This document shows positions 30,790 through 45,750 of a stretch of DNA of 64,000 nucleotides, in pieces. The DNA lies in the NCBI GenBank assembly GCA_964035015.1, contig CAXIUP010000034.1, forward strand, positions 62,001 through 126,000, written 5' to 3'. A model generated the notes under the pieces. That model did no database searches. It was not told where the DNA came from and worked only from the letters and a program-made list of their open reading frames with translations. The stretch's first letter is position 1; each line of letters begins with the position of its first letter. This stretch comes from Corallium rubrum (lineage: Eukaryota > Cnidaria > Anthozoa > Scleralcyonacea > Coralliidae). A program made the translations under genes and the position numbers.

Positions 30790-31860
30790 GTAAGGAAAGG
30801 TCTCATATTTATCATCTCAAATATAACCAATGACGTTATCATCAACAAGATACAAATCGGCTTCTGGCCCGCGGTCACCCTGGTTTAATGGAGCGTGGAA
30901 GCTATTAATATGCCATGCCTCCAAACAACGTCTTTGATGATACCGTGGATTGCTGGTGATAATTTTTGAATCATGCCACTCCATCTCATGAATAGTTCAG
31001 CAGGCGTGCTACAACAAAGCAGAATTTCCTTTTTTGAAAAGAAAACAGCCTTTTGGTGCTCTTTCAACCGCGTACCAAACTGACATTTAGTCTGCTCGAT
31101 GTACTCCTAATTACAGTCATTGAACGCAATGGAATAAATAGGATTTTTTCTCTGTTCTTTCGCAATACGATCCCCAGTTTTTGCAAAAATATGACCCAAC
31201 GTTAAGGAAGGCTTTTGCGCCAATTTTACGATGAAACTACCAGAACAACCGCAAAACCCATCACCAAATTTTCATTTTCAGTGGTAGTACGTGGTGGTAT
31301 AACTGGTTTTAAGCTGTTTTTATAAAAAAATAATCAGGATAGTTCTTTGCCTTCAAAACGTCACACACATACTGTGCTCATTTCCCTCAAATCGGAACTA
31401 GATGGTATGCCCTCAGGGCTCTCAAAAACAAAGTTCTACAAACAGACTTCTTATCTATGGCATATGCGATGATGAAAGTCAAATGAAATGTACAGTACTT
31501 TTCAGTGTACATAAACCCCCGTTTCCCGTGGTCTGTTCTCTTGACAATTAAATCCAAAAAAAACCAACTTCTATTCGTTTCGCCTTCTACTGTGTCGCCG
31601 TGAATAAGACTGAAAGTTCGATAGAATTTAAGTGGTTTAAAATATTAATTGCCACTTTATCCTTGAATACCGCAGACATTCACATCAGCATAACGTTTCC
31701 AGAATAATGGCTTCACTGGTAATGTAGCTAATGTCCTTTGTTCAATATTTTCGATTGCTAAATTAACAATGAGAGCAGATACTGGGGACCCCATGATGTG
31801 CCAAAAACCTGTCAGATAGTATGTGACATCATACGCAAAACTAGTTGTGTTATGCTGTCA
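30790..31860 (-). mobile_element. Penelope-like element fossil: RT end and GIY-YIG nuclease
   Basis: Minus-strand translations show, in order, a late RT segment (MGSPVSALIVNLAIENIEQ-like, about 31730-31800), and the linker ending LGHIFAKTGDRIAKEQRKN (about 31140-31200). After these come the GIY-YIG start (IYSIAFNDCN ... EYIEQTKCQFGTRLKEHQKA, about 31045-31140), and its C-terminal block (EAWHINSFHAPLN, about 30880-30925). This is the RT plus GIY-YIG architecture of Penelope-like elements. It is broken in several places and truncated at its 5' side. Confidence 0.75.
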
Positions 31861-31879
31861 TTGCTAATTTAGTGAGAAT

Positions 31880-31990
31880 AAATTATTAATCAAACAAAAA
31901 TTTGTCTAAATACGATGTTTATTCTTTAATGCTGAGCTTTTGACCTGTTGACTCAGGCCTTCATCAGAGCAAAAAAATCGAAATCAATAA
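31880..31990 (-). ncRNA. Penelope-type terminal sequence with hammerhead-like core
   Basis: The core at 31934-31967 (minus strand) reads CTGATGA, a GGCCTG-AGTCAA-CAGGTC hairpin, then AAAAGC where GAAA is expected. Nearly the same sequence occurs at 63898-63931. The hairpin stem differs from the motif at 30747, so it belongs to another subfamily. Confidence 0.5.
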
Positions 31991-33954
31991 ATCAGTAATA
32001 AAAAAAACATGTGGTGTTTCCACAACTTCTTGCTTGTATTACAATTTGTCACCAAGCAAAACATTCAAGTAGTTAAACATACAAAATTGAGTTAATTTTC
32101 CTTACATTTATCTGCTAATTTCGACCGGTTGAAATGGTTTGGGGGCATTTGCCAAACCATCAATGGTACATGACTAAAAAAAGCTTGAGAAACCCTGGTG
32201 TAAACGTTTGGGTACATTGGCAAAAACAATAAAGTACTCTGTGTATTAATTAAAAATTGTGTAAACCTGGATATCACTGCAAAGCTTATATACTGCAACT
32301 GATTACAACACTGTGCTAAAATTTTTTCGTCTATTAAAAAGGGGGAAAATATTTCACTCTCCTTGCTTGACCAATACATTCTACTTTAAGAAGTTAAAGC
32401 ATTAATGCATACATTAGGTTCAAAGTTTTTGCATTTGTTTACACCAGATGTCAATCAGAACTGTCCGTTCTCAAAAAGTACATCTGGGATTTTCAATATT
32501 CCAAAGATTTAAATGAGGTTATGAAATAACCAAGGTTAACAGCTACAAGGAACTGCGCGTGGTGAATGGGGAGAACCAGCATGGGAGTGCTCAAAACAAA
32601 CAACTAGGCACATTGGGCAGCAGAGTCATTACACCTTTAAATGGCTTGCTGAAAGGTGGGAGAAAACACGCTCCAGACTAATTAATAATGTATTGCATCC
32701 CTCCATCCATCAGCAACCAATGGAATTGGTCAGGTCTAGGATGGAATTCGATACATACTGTACAGTAGCATGGGGACCTGAATCCAAGTAACAACAAATC
32801 GCAGCATATTCTGTAGCCATGTCTGCACCTAACCACCCACAAGGCTAAGTAGAGTGACTGCAGATGTTAATTAAATTTATTGCAATTTTACTTCTCCTAC
32901 CAAGACTTGGGTTCACTAAAAACCACTAAGACTTAGGAAAAAGACTTTAAAATAACAAAGAAAGAAAATTTCCAAATCCTCAGGCACATTCAGTTTCCGT
33001 TTCCTGCTATGTACATTTAAAGCCGAAAGAATAAAACTGGCAATTTTCAACTCACAAAGGTCTACAGTAATCTTAAACAGTTAGTGTAAAACAAAAACAG
33101 ACCAAAAGAGTAAATTACATGTACAGTATATACATGTATGTTATTTTATATTTGGAGTCTCCAAATCTGTTTGTATTTTATGTCAGGCTCGTCATCGTAT
33201 CAATAGTTTTATTAAGGAATGAACTACAGGTATACACTTGTTTATTGGTGCTGAGAAAAACATTGGGCATTACTGATTGTGTGTGTGTGTGGGGGGGGGG
33301 GGGGGGGGGGACCCAGGGGTGTACTCCCATCCTTGTTGGTCAAATGAAAACAGATCTAAGATCTATGTCTAAGATTCTAGGACATTGATTCATTGAATAT
33401 ATCACATCACCCTTGGTGCGAGCATGAACATAATATAGCAAAACAAATGAGATACACTACATGTATTATTATTATTTAAATAAAAGTTGCTTAATATGAT
33501 GTCTGAAAGGTCTGGTGTTTACTGTTCTTCCCACTCGTCAAAATAGCACAATTTCACTTACTAAAATGCTATTCAAAAGCTTAGTTACTCAAAAGGTAGA
33601 TTGTTTACAAACAGTTGGCATCACCAACAAAGCATCACTGAGTCACATGTTGCTCTGTCTAAAATCATTTGATTTTGAAAGATAAATGATGAAACTCATT
33701 GCAGTTCTGACTCACTTTAAGAATCCTATTTTGTTGGCCTTATTTGTAGACGTTTTCAGTGTTATCTGAGCGATAATCTTCACTCTATTCACAGCATTGT
33801 TTGACAGTTGAAAATATATTTGCCAGTTGAAAATATATTTGCCCACTTCCTGTTTTAGACAACAATTTTCATCCAGCCAATCACATGCTTCAAACGTTTG
33901 CATCTGACCAGGGCCTCCAATTTTCCAGTGTACCAAAGAGGCCCTGGGAACGAG
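31991..33954. other. Non-coding, probably intronic
   Basis: No supported exon. It holds a (GT)n followed by about 20 G at 33280-33310. If the ankyrin gene continues leftwards, this is intron. Confidence 0.45.
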
Positions 33955-34672
33955 GATGGGTGTATCCCCATATATTAGCTGTACAGGGACATGCCACTTA
34001 AAATACTACGGTTTTTGCTATTTTTTATGTATTTATTTAGTATAGTAAACTATTAGCAATGTGATACTGTTAGTGGCTAATTTTAAAATCAGGCATAGTT
34101 GGGGATGTGGTGATGATTCAAACTTAATGTCTAATCAAACCAAGTAGAATGTGTTTGAGTTTTGGATTTGTTTCTTTGAACAAGAAATTATAAGTATAGT
34201 CCTCACATGTAATTTAAATATTTTTGAACAATCTTTTGAAAGCGTAAACACAGTAAAAGACAGTACTACACAAAACAGGAAGTTAAAAAGTTAGGAACTT
34301 TCAACAGGAACTTAGGAACTTTAAACAGGAAGTTAGGAACTTCATTAGCAAATAGGAATATTGCAAATATCATTGGAGATTTGCAAGGAACTTTTTCAAA
34401 TTTGCAAAGAAGTCAATCAAAATTTCAAACCAATTTGGAACTCAAAGAAGAAACACTTACATTTTCAAACACATAAACCACTAATAGGATGACAAGCTTG
34501 ATATAAAATACAAACAGATTTGAAGTATCAAATACATGCTATCAGCTAATACTAGCAAATTGTCTACTGGTGAACTATGTAAACAAATAAAATAAAAATA
34601 GCAAAAACCATAGCCTTTCAAGTGACATGTCCCTGTATAGCCAATACCAGTATATGGGAGTACCCCCCTCCT
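33955..34672. repeat. 718-bp inverted-repeat element (MITE-like)
   Basis: The left arm (33955-34027, ATCCCCATATATTAGC ... ACAGGGACATG ... GGTTTTTGCTATTTT) is the reverse complement of the right arm (about 34592-34672) at roughly 80% identity. The interior is AT-rich and non-coding, with a small cluster of AACAGGAAGTTAGGAACTT repeats near 34270-34345. No target duplication could be fixed. Confidence 0.65.
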
Positions 34673-35027
34673 ATAATGTCCAATGTTTTTCTCAATGTCA
34701 ATAAACAAGTGTAAGTATACATGCTGTATTTCTTTAATTAATTAAACTAAGATGACTCAAAAGAGATAAGAAAAAAGAGAAACATAACACAAAAATACCC
34801 TGTTAGTTGACACATTGTTTGCTCAGTTTGAGTTATCTTAAATGGTTATAAGACTGACTTTAGACTTTCTATTTTCATTCTTTTCTCAACCAACTGACCC
34901 AGCAACTAATCCCTGAGAAAAAATATGTGTCTCAAATTGTTCTGGCCAGAGAAAAAAAGCTATATTTGTTAAATTTATCCAATATAGTGAGAATATTAAT
35001 GCAACAATGTTCATAAATAATACTCAC

Positions 35028-35414
35028 CAGCCATTTGGAGACCAGACTGGCCATCTTCAATTTTGGCTGTAATGTCACATCCATTGTTTATCAACCATTG
35101 CACCATACTTAACTTATTAGTACAGCATGCATCATGAAAAGGAGAATATCCAGCTATGGCTCGAGAATCTATCTCAGCACCATGCTGCAGAAGACACTCG
35201 GCCACTGCTGGATATCCTCCTGAGGATGCATCATGAAGTGCAGTACGGCCATGCTTGTCACGAGATGTGCAGTCACTTCCTTTACTAAGAAGAAGTTTCA
35301 CAACTTCCAAATGACCATTTTCACTGGCATGATGAAGAGGAGAGGAACCTCCGCTGTCTGTACAACGAACATCCGCTTTGTTTTTAATAAGATATTCAAC
35401 TATATCGATATCTC
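35028..35414 (-). CDS. Ankyrin-repeat protein, coding exon 2
   Basis: A 387-bp exon lies between acceptor TTTGCTTTCTTTATAG and donor G|GTGAGT (35022-35027), phase 1 at both ends. Its 129 residues hold four ankyrin repeats: GDIDIVEYLIKNKADV, SPLHHASENGHLEVVKLLL, TALHDASSGGYPAVAECLL and SPFHDACCTNKLSMVQWLI. They end in SGLQMA, the start of a fifth. It joins in phase to the exon at 35513-35642. The gene continues to lower coordinates; no further ankyrin exon is visible nearby. Ankyrin repeats mediate protein-protein contacts, and the partner cannot be told. Confidence 0.88.
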
Positions 35415-35512
35415 CTATAAAGAAAGCAAAATAAAGGGGTATTATTATGTTTTCGTAATACCGCTTTGACTTCTGATTTGTGATCAATCAATAATTAAAC
35501 ATTTCTAGTTAC

Positions 35513-35642
35513 CTCTCTCAGCTGCGTAGTATAGAGGTGTTCCTTCCCAGACACCTCCCTTTTCTTCTACGTTTGCTCCTCTATTAATAAGTTGTTTAAC
35601 TTTACTCAAGTCTCCTTCCCGTGCAGCCTGCCATAACGCCAT
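35513..35642 (-). CDS. Ankyrin-repeat protein, first coding exon
   Basis: Begins at ATG 35640-35642 (MALWQAAREGDLSKVKQLIN) and ends at donor G|GTAACT (35507-35512), giving 43 codons plus one base. The first ankyrin repeat (AAREGDLSKVKQLINRGANV) and the start of the second (TPLYYAAERG) are encoded. The second is completed in phase by the next exon (…AERG + DIDIVEYL…) across a 98-bp intron. The MALWxAAxxGD start is typical of small cytosolic ankyrin proteins. No signal peptide or membrane segment. Confidence 0.88.
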
Positions 35643-35735
35643 TCTGAATGTTCTTTCAAAGAAATACACGCGCCGAGTGCATTGTGGGATACCGGAAGTG
35701 AGTAAAAATTCCGCTGTTTGCTTATTTATTGGTAC
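35643..35735 (-). promoter_or_regulatory. Probable core promoter of the ankyrin gene
   Basis: On the minus strand, CACTTCCGG (ETS-type site) followed by TATCCCACAATGCACTCGGCG lies 25-60 nt before the ATG. An ACTTCCGG box with a CCCACAATGCA element (ZNF143/Staf-like) is typical of TATA-less housekeeping promoters in animals. The 5' UTR would be very short. Confidence 0.5.
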
Positions 35736-35913
35736 GCTTGGGTCAAAATCATCGAATACACTTACAAATGCTTTGCTTGTTACGCTTTATTCACAGTACA
35801 CAACAAATTAAAACTGGCTTTTTCTTTCGCTCGAAGGAATCTCCACTCGCTTTGGCTTATGGGTCCACATGGGCCACACAGGGCACGCTAAGGGACGACC
35901 GTTCATTATTTAT

Positions 35914-36738
<825 letters not shown>

Positions 36739-36739
36739 A

Positions 36740-39100
36740 TCACCCCCATACACCCACCACCATACACCCACCCCCATACACCCATCCCCATACACACACC
36801 ACCATACACCCACCACCATACACCACCCCCATACACCCACCACCATACACCCAACACCTTACACCCACCCCCATACACCAACCCCCATACACCCACCCCA
36901 TACACACCCCTATACACTCACACATACACCCACCCCCATACACCACCACCATACACCACCTCCCATACACCCACCACCATACACCCACCCCCATACACCA
37001 CCCCCATACACCACCCCCATACACTCACACCCATACACCCATTACCATATACGCCCACCACCATACACCCACTACCATATACACCCACCACCATACACCC
37101 ACCCCCATACACCCACCCCCATACACCCACCACCAACACCACCCCCATACACCCAACCCCATCCATCCACCCCCATACACCCACCCCCATACACCCAACC
37201 CCATAGACCCACCACCATACACCCACCCACAATACACCACCCCCATACACCTACCCCCATACACACACACCCATACACCCACCCCCATACATCCACAACC
37301 ATACACCCACCACCATACACCCACACCCATACACCCACACCCATACACCCACCACCATACACCCACCTCCATACCCCCACCCCCATACACCAACCACCAT
37401 AAATCCACCACCAAACATTCACCACCATACACCCACCCACATACACCCTCATACACCCACCCCCATACCACCCATACACCCACCATCATACACGCACACC
37501 CATACATCCAAACCCATAAACCCAACCCCATACACCCACCACCATACACAACCCCATACACCCACCACCATACACCTACCGACATTCACCCACCCCCATA
37601 CAACCACCCCCAAACACCCACCCCCTAACACCCACCACCATACACCACCCCCCATACACCCACCACCATACACCCACCCCCATACAGCCACCCCCATACA
37701 CCCACCCCCATACAACCACCCCCATACACCCCCCCAAAACACCCACCACTAAACAGCCACCCCCATACAGCCACAACATACACCCACCCCCATACACCCA
37801 CCCCCATACACCCACCCATACACCCAACCCATACACCCACCCACCCCATACACCCACCAACATAAACCCACCCCCATAGACCCACCCCCATACACCCAAC
37901 CCCATTCACCCATCACCATACACCCCCCCATACACACACCACCATACACCCACCCCCATACACCCACCCCCATACACCCATCCCCATACACACAACACCA
38001 TACACCCACCACCACACCACCCCCATACACCCACCACCATACACCCAACACCTTACACCCACCCCCATACACGCACCCCCATACACGCACCCCATACACA
38101 CACCCCTATACACTCACCACATACACCCACCCCATACACCCACCACCATACACCACCTCCCATACACCCACCACCATACACCCACACCCATACACCACCA
38201 GCATACACTCACCCCCATACACCCACTAACATATACGCCCACCACCATACACCCACTACCATATACACCCACCACCATACACCCACCCCCATACACCCAC
38301 CACCAACACCACCTCCATACACCCACCCCCATCCATCCACCCCCATACACCCACCCCCATACACCCAACCCCATAGACCCACCACCATACACCCACCCAC
38401 AATACACCACCCCCATACACCTACCCCTATACACACACACCCATACACTCAACCCCATACATCCACCACCATACACCCACCACCATACACCCACACCCAT
38501 ACACCCACACCCATACACCCACCACCATACACCCACCTCCATACCCCCACCCCCATACACCAACCACCATAAACCCACCACCATACATTCACCTCCATAC
38601 ACCCACCCCCATACACCCTCATACACCCACCCCCATACCCCCCATACACCCACCACCATACACGCACACCCATACAACCAAACCCATACACCCAACCCCA
38701 TACACCCACCACCATACACAACCCCATACACCCACCACCATACACCCACCAACATTCACCCACCCCCATACACCCACCACCAAACACCCGCCCCCAACAC
38801 CCATCCCCATACACCCACCACCATACACCCACCCCCATACACCCACTCCCATACACACACCCCCATACACCCACTCCCATACACCCACCCCCATACATCC
38901 ACCCCCAATACACAACCACCATACACCTACCCCCATACACCCACCCCATACACCCACCCATATACACCCGCCCCCATACACCCACCCCCATACAACCACC
39001 CCCATACAGCCACCCCCATACACCCACACCCATACCCCCCATACGTCCACCGCCATACACGCACACCCATACAACCACCCCCATACACCCAACCCCATAC
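36740..39100 (+). repeat. Satellite block with about 1.17-kb tandem duplication
   Basis: Variant landmarks recur about 1.17-1.19 kb apart: ACACCTTACACCC at about 36856 and 38048, CATAAAxCCACCACCAxACATTC at 37394 and 38565, and the CCCATACxxCCCATACACCC junction at 37462 and 38631. Confidence 0.8.
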
Positions 39101-40730
39101 ACCCACCGCCATACACACACCCCCATACACCCACCACCATACACCCACCCCCAACACCCATCCCCATATAACCAACCCCATACACCCACCCCCTACACCC
39201 ACCCCCATACACCCATACACCCACCCGCAAACACCCACCCCCATGTACCCAACATCATACAACCACCCCCATACACCCAACCCCTATACACAACCCCCAT
39301 ACACCTACCCCCATACACCTACCCCCATACACCCACCCCAAACACCCACCCCCATACACCCACCACCATACACCCGCCCCCAACACACATCCCCATATAA
39401 CCAACCCCATACACCCACCCCCTACTCCCACCCCCATACACCCACTCCCATACACCCACCCCCAAACATCCACCCCCAATACACAACCACCATACACCTA
39501 CCCCCATACACCCACCCCATACACCCACCCACATACACCCGCCCCCATACACCCACCCCCATACAACCACCCCCATACACCCACCCCCATACACCCACCC
39601 CCATACACCCACACCCATACCCCCATACGTCCACCACCATACACGGACACCCATACAACCACCCCCATACACCCAACCCCATACACCCACCACTATACAC
39701 ACACCCCCATACACCCACCACCATACACCCACCCACATTCACCCACCCCCATAAACCCACCACCATACACCCGCCCCCAACACCCATCCCCATATAACCA
39801 ACCCCATACACCCACCCCTTACACCCACCCCCATACACCCACCCCCAACACCCACCCGCAAACACCCACCCCCATGTACCCAAGATCATACAACCACCCC
39901 CATACACCCAACCCCTATACACAACCCCCATACATCTACCCCCATACACCCACCCCAAACACCCACCACCATACACCCACCCACATTCACCCACCCCCAT
40001 GCACCAACCACCATACACCCGCCCCCAACACACATCCCCATATAACCAACCACATACACCCACCCCCTACACCCACCCCCATACACCCACCCCCAAAACC
40101 CACCCCCAAACATCCACCACCTTACACCACCCCCCATACAAGCACCACCATACACCCACCACCATATACACACCCCCATACACCCACCACGATACACCCA
40201 CACCCATACACCCACCACAATAACCCCACGCCCATACGCCCATCCCCATACACCCTCCCCATACACCCACCACCATACACAACCCCATACACCCACAACC
40301 ATACACCCACCGACATTCACACACCCCCATAGACCCACCACCATACACCCACCCCTATACACACGCCCCCAAACACCCACCCCCTAACACCCACCACCAT
40401 ACACCACCCCCATACACCCACCACCATACACACACCCCCATACACCCACCCCCATACACCCACCACCGTACACCCACCCCATACACCCACACCCAATACA
40501 CAACCCTCATACACCTACCAAAATACACCCACCCAATACACCCAACCATATACACCCGCCCCCATACACCCACTCCCATACACCCACCCCCATACAGCCA
40601 CCCCCATACACCCACACCCATACACCCACCACCATACACGCACACCCATACAACCACCCCCATACACCCAACCCCGTACACCCACCACCATACACACACC
40701 CCCATACACCCACCACCATACACCCACCCA

Positions 40731-43700
40731 CATTCGCCCACCACCACACACCCACCACCCTACACCCACCCACATTCGCCCACCACCACACCCACCACCA
40801 TACACCCACCAACATTCGCCCACCACCACACACCCACCACCATACACCCACCCACATTCGCCCACCACCACACACCCACCACCATACACCCGCCACCAAT
40901 ACTCATCCCCATATAACCAACCCCATACACCCACCACCTACTCCCACCCCCATACACCCACCAGCATACAATCACCCCCAAACACCCACCCCAAAACAAC
41001 CACCACCATACACCACACCCCATACACACACCACCATACACCCCCCCCCCATACACCCACCACCATACATCCACCCCCATACACCCACCACCATAATCCC
41101 ACGCCCATACGCCCATCCCCATACACCCTCCCCATACACCCACCACCATACCCAACCACATACACCCACAACCATACACCCACCGACATTCACCCACCCC
41201 CAAACACCCACCACCATACACCACCCCCCATACACCCACCACCATACACCCACCCCATTACACCCACCCCCATACATCACCCCCATACACCCACCCCCAT
41301 ACACCCACACCCATACCACCCATACACCCACCACCATACACGCACACCCATACAACCACCCCCATACACCCAACCCCTAACACCCACCAAAATACACACA
41401 TCCCCATACACCAACCACCGTACACCCACCCACATTCACCCACCCACATACACCCACCACCATACACCCGCCCCCGACACCCATCCCCATATAACCATCC
41501 CCATACACCCATCACCATACACACACCCCCATACATCCACCACCATACACCCACCCCCATTCACCCATCTGGGGATGGGTACATACTCCACCCGCAATAA
41601 ACCACTCCCATACAATTACCCCCATACACCCACTCCCATACACCCACCCCCATACACCCACCGCCATACACCCACCCCCATACCCCCACCCCCATACCCC
41701 CACCCCCATACACCCATCCCCAATACACCACCCCAAACACCTACCCCCATACACCCATACCCATACACCCACCCCCATACACGCACCCCCATAAACCCAC
41801 CCCATACACCCACCACCATACACGCACCCCCATACACCCACTGCCATACACACACCCCCATACTCCCATCACCATACATCCATCCCCATTCACCCACCCC
41901 CATACCCCCACCCCCATACCCCCACCCCCATACACCCACCCCCATACACCCACCACAATACACCACCCCCATACACCTACCCCCATACACCCACCCCCAT
42001 ACACCCACCCCCATACACCCACCCCCATACACCCACCCCCATACACCCACTCCCAATACACAACCCCCATACACCTACCCCAATACACCCATCCCATACA
42101 CCCACCCACATTCACCCGCCCCCATACACCCACCCCCATACACTCACCCCCATACAGCCACCCCCATACACCCACCCATACCCCCATACACCAACCACCA
42201 TACACGCACACCCATACAACCACCCCCATACACCCAACCCCATACACCCACCACCATACACACACCCGCATACACCCACCACCATACACCCACCCACATT
42301 CACCCACCTCCATACACCCACCACGATACACCCGCCCCCAACACCCATCCCCATATAACCAACCGCATACACCCACCCCCTACACCCACCCCCATACACC
42401 CACCCCCATACACCCACCCACAAACACCCACCCCCAAACACCCACCACCATACACCATCCCCCATACACCCACCACCATACACCCACCACCATACACCTA
42501 CCCCCATACACCACCACGATACACCGACCCCCATACACCCACCACCATAACCCCACGCCGATACGACCATCCCCATACACCCTCCCCATACACAAACCAC
42601 CATACACAACCCCATACGCCCACAACCATACACCCACCGACATTCACCCACCCCATACACCCACCACCATACACCCGCCCAGAACACCTATCCCCATACA
42701 CCCACCCCCATACACACACCACCATACACCCATTCCCATATCCCCACCCCCATACACCCGCCCCCAAACACCCACCCCCTAACACCCACCACCATACACC
42801 CCCCATACACCCACCACCATACACCCACCCCCATACACCCACCCCCATACACCCACCACCATAAACCCACCCCATACACCCACACCGAATACACAACCCT
42901 CATACACCTACCCCAATACACCCACCCCATACACCCACCCATATACACCCGCCCCCATACACCCACTCCTATACACCCACCCCCATACAGTCACCCCCAT
43001 ACACTCACACCCACACCCCCATACACCCACCACCATACACGCACACCCATACAACCACCCCCATACACCCAACCACATACACCCACCACCATACACACAC
43101 CCCCATACACCCACCACCATACACCCACCCACATTCGCCCACCCCCATACACTCACCACCATACACCGCCCCCAACACCCATCCCCATATAACCAAACGA
43201 ACCCTACACCAACCCCCATACACCCACCCCCATACACCCACCCCCATACACCCACCCCAAAACACCCACCCCCAAACACCCACCACCATACACCGCCCCC
43301 CATACACCCACCACCATACACCCACCCCCATACACCCACCACCATACACCCACCCCCATACACCCATCACCATAACCCCACGTCCATACGCCCATCCCCA
43401 TACACCTTCCCCATACGCCCACCACCATACCCAACCCCATGCACCCACAACTATACACCCACCGACATTCACCCACCCCCATACACCCACCACCATACAC
43501 CCGCCCACAACACCAATCCCTATACACCCACCCCCATACACCCACCCCCATACACCCATCCCCATATACCCACCCCGATACACCGACCCCCAAACACCCA
43601 GCCCCTAACACCCACAACCATACACCACCCCCCATACACCCACGACCATACACCCACCACCATACACCCACCCCATACACCCACACCCAATACACAACCC

Positions 43701-45750
43701 TCATACACCTACCCGAATACACCCACCCCATACACCCACCCACATACAGCCACCCCCATACACCCACACCCATACCACCCATACACCCACCACCATACAT
43801 GCACACCCATACAACCACCCCCATACACCCAACCCCTAACACCCACTCCCATACACCCACCCCCATACACCCACTCCCATACACCCACCCCCATACATCC
43901 ACCCCCAATACACAACCACCATACACCTACCCCCATACACCCACCCCATACACCCACCCATATACACCCGCCCCCATACACCCACCCCCAAACAACCACC
44001 CCGATACAGCCACCCCCATACACCCACACCCATACCCCCATACGTCCACCGCCATACACGCACACCCATACAACCACCCCCATACACCCAACCCCATACA
44101 CCCACCGCCATACACCCACCCCCATACACCCACCACCATACACCCACGCACATTCACCCACCCCCATACACCCAGCACCATACACCCGCGCCCAACACCC
44201 ATCCCCATATAACCAACCCCATACACCCACCCCCTACACCCACCCCCATACACCCACCCCCAACACCCACCCGCAAACACCCACCCCCATGTACCCAACA
44301 TCATACAACCACCCCCATACACTCAACCCCTATACACAACCCCCATACACCTACCCCCATACACCTACCCCATACACCCACCCCAAACACCCACCACCAT
44401 ACACCCACCCACATTCACCCACCCCCATACACCCACCACCATACACCCGCCCCCAACACACATCCCCATATAACCAACCCCATACACCCACCCCCTACAC
44501 CCACCCCCATACACCCACTCCCATACACCCACCCCCAAACATCCACCCCCAATACACAACCACCATACACCTACCCCCATACACCCACCCCATACACCCA
44601 CCCACATACACCCGCCCCCATACACCCACCCCCATACACCCACCCCCATACACCCACCCCCATACACCCACACCCATACCCCCCATACGTCCACCACCAT
44701 ACACGAACACCCATACAACCACCCCCATACACCCAAACCCATACACCCACCACCATACACACACCCCCATACACCCACCACCATACACCCACACCCATAC
44801 ACCCACCCCCATTCACCCACCCCCATACACCCGCCCCCAACACCCATCCCCATATAACCAACCCCATACACCCACCCCCTACACCCACCCCCATACACCC
44901 ACCCCCAACACCTACCCACAAACACCCACCCCCATGTACCCAAGATCATACAACCACCCCCATACACCCAACCCCTATACACAACCCCCATACACCTACC
45001 CCCATACACCCACCCCAAACACCCACCACCATACACCCACCCACATTCACCCACCCCCATGCACCAACCACCATACACCCGCCCCCAACACCCACCCCCA
45101 TACACCCACCCCCAAAAACCCACCCCCAAACATCCACCACCTTACACCACCCCCCATACAAGCACCACCATACACACACCACCATATACACACCCCCATA
45201 CACCCACCACGATACACCCACACCCATACACCCACCACTATAACCCCACGCCCATACGCCCATCCCCATACACCCTCCCCATACACCCACCACCATACAC
45301 AACCCCATACACCCACAACCATACACCCACCGACATTCACACACCCCCATAGACCCACCACCATACACCCACCCCTATACACACGCCCCCAAACACCCAC
45401 CCCCTAACACCCACCACCATACACCACCCCCATACACCCACCACCATACACACACCCCCATACACCCACCCCCATACACCCACCACCGTACACCCACCCC
45501 ATACACCCACACCCAATACACAACCCTCATACACCTACCCCAATACACCCACCCAATACACCCAACCATATACACCCGCCCCCATACACCCACTCCCATA
45601 CACCCACCCCCATACAGCCACCCCCATACACCCACACCCATACACCCACCACCATACACGCACACCCATACAACCACCCCCATACACCCAACCCCGTACA
45701 CCCACCACCATACACACACCCCCATACACCCACCACCATACACCCACCCA
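40731..45750 (+). repeat. Higher-order unit 1 (5.02 kb)
   Basis: Starts at the CATTCGCCCACCACCACA cluster, four to five copies of a CATTCGCCCACC landmark. It contains the hairpin marker at 41563-41580 and is nearly identical to the next unit over its length. Confidence 0.85.
41563..41580 (+). repeat. Hairpin marker, copy 1
   Basis: ACCCATC-TGGG-GATGGGT is the only G-rich interruption of the satellite's plus strand. It is followed by ACATACTCCACCCGCAATAA. Identical copies lie at 46581-46598, 55857-55874 and 62114-62131. It can fold into a 7-bp stem with a 4-nt loop. Confidence 0.9.

Noticed and set aside
33119-33388. Plus-strand 89-codon frame with a poly-Gly stretch
   Set aside because: Its centre is a (GT)n(G)n microsatellite and the rest shows no similarity or splice support.
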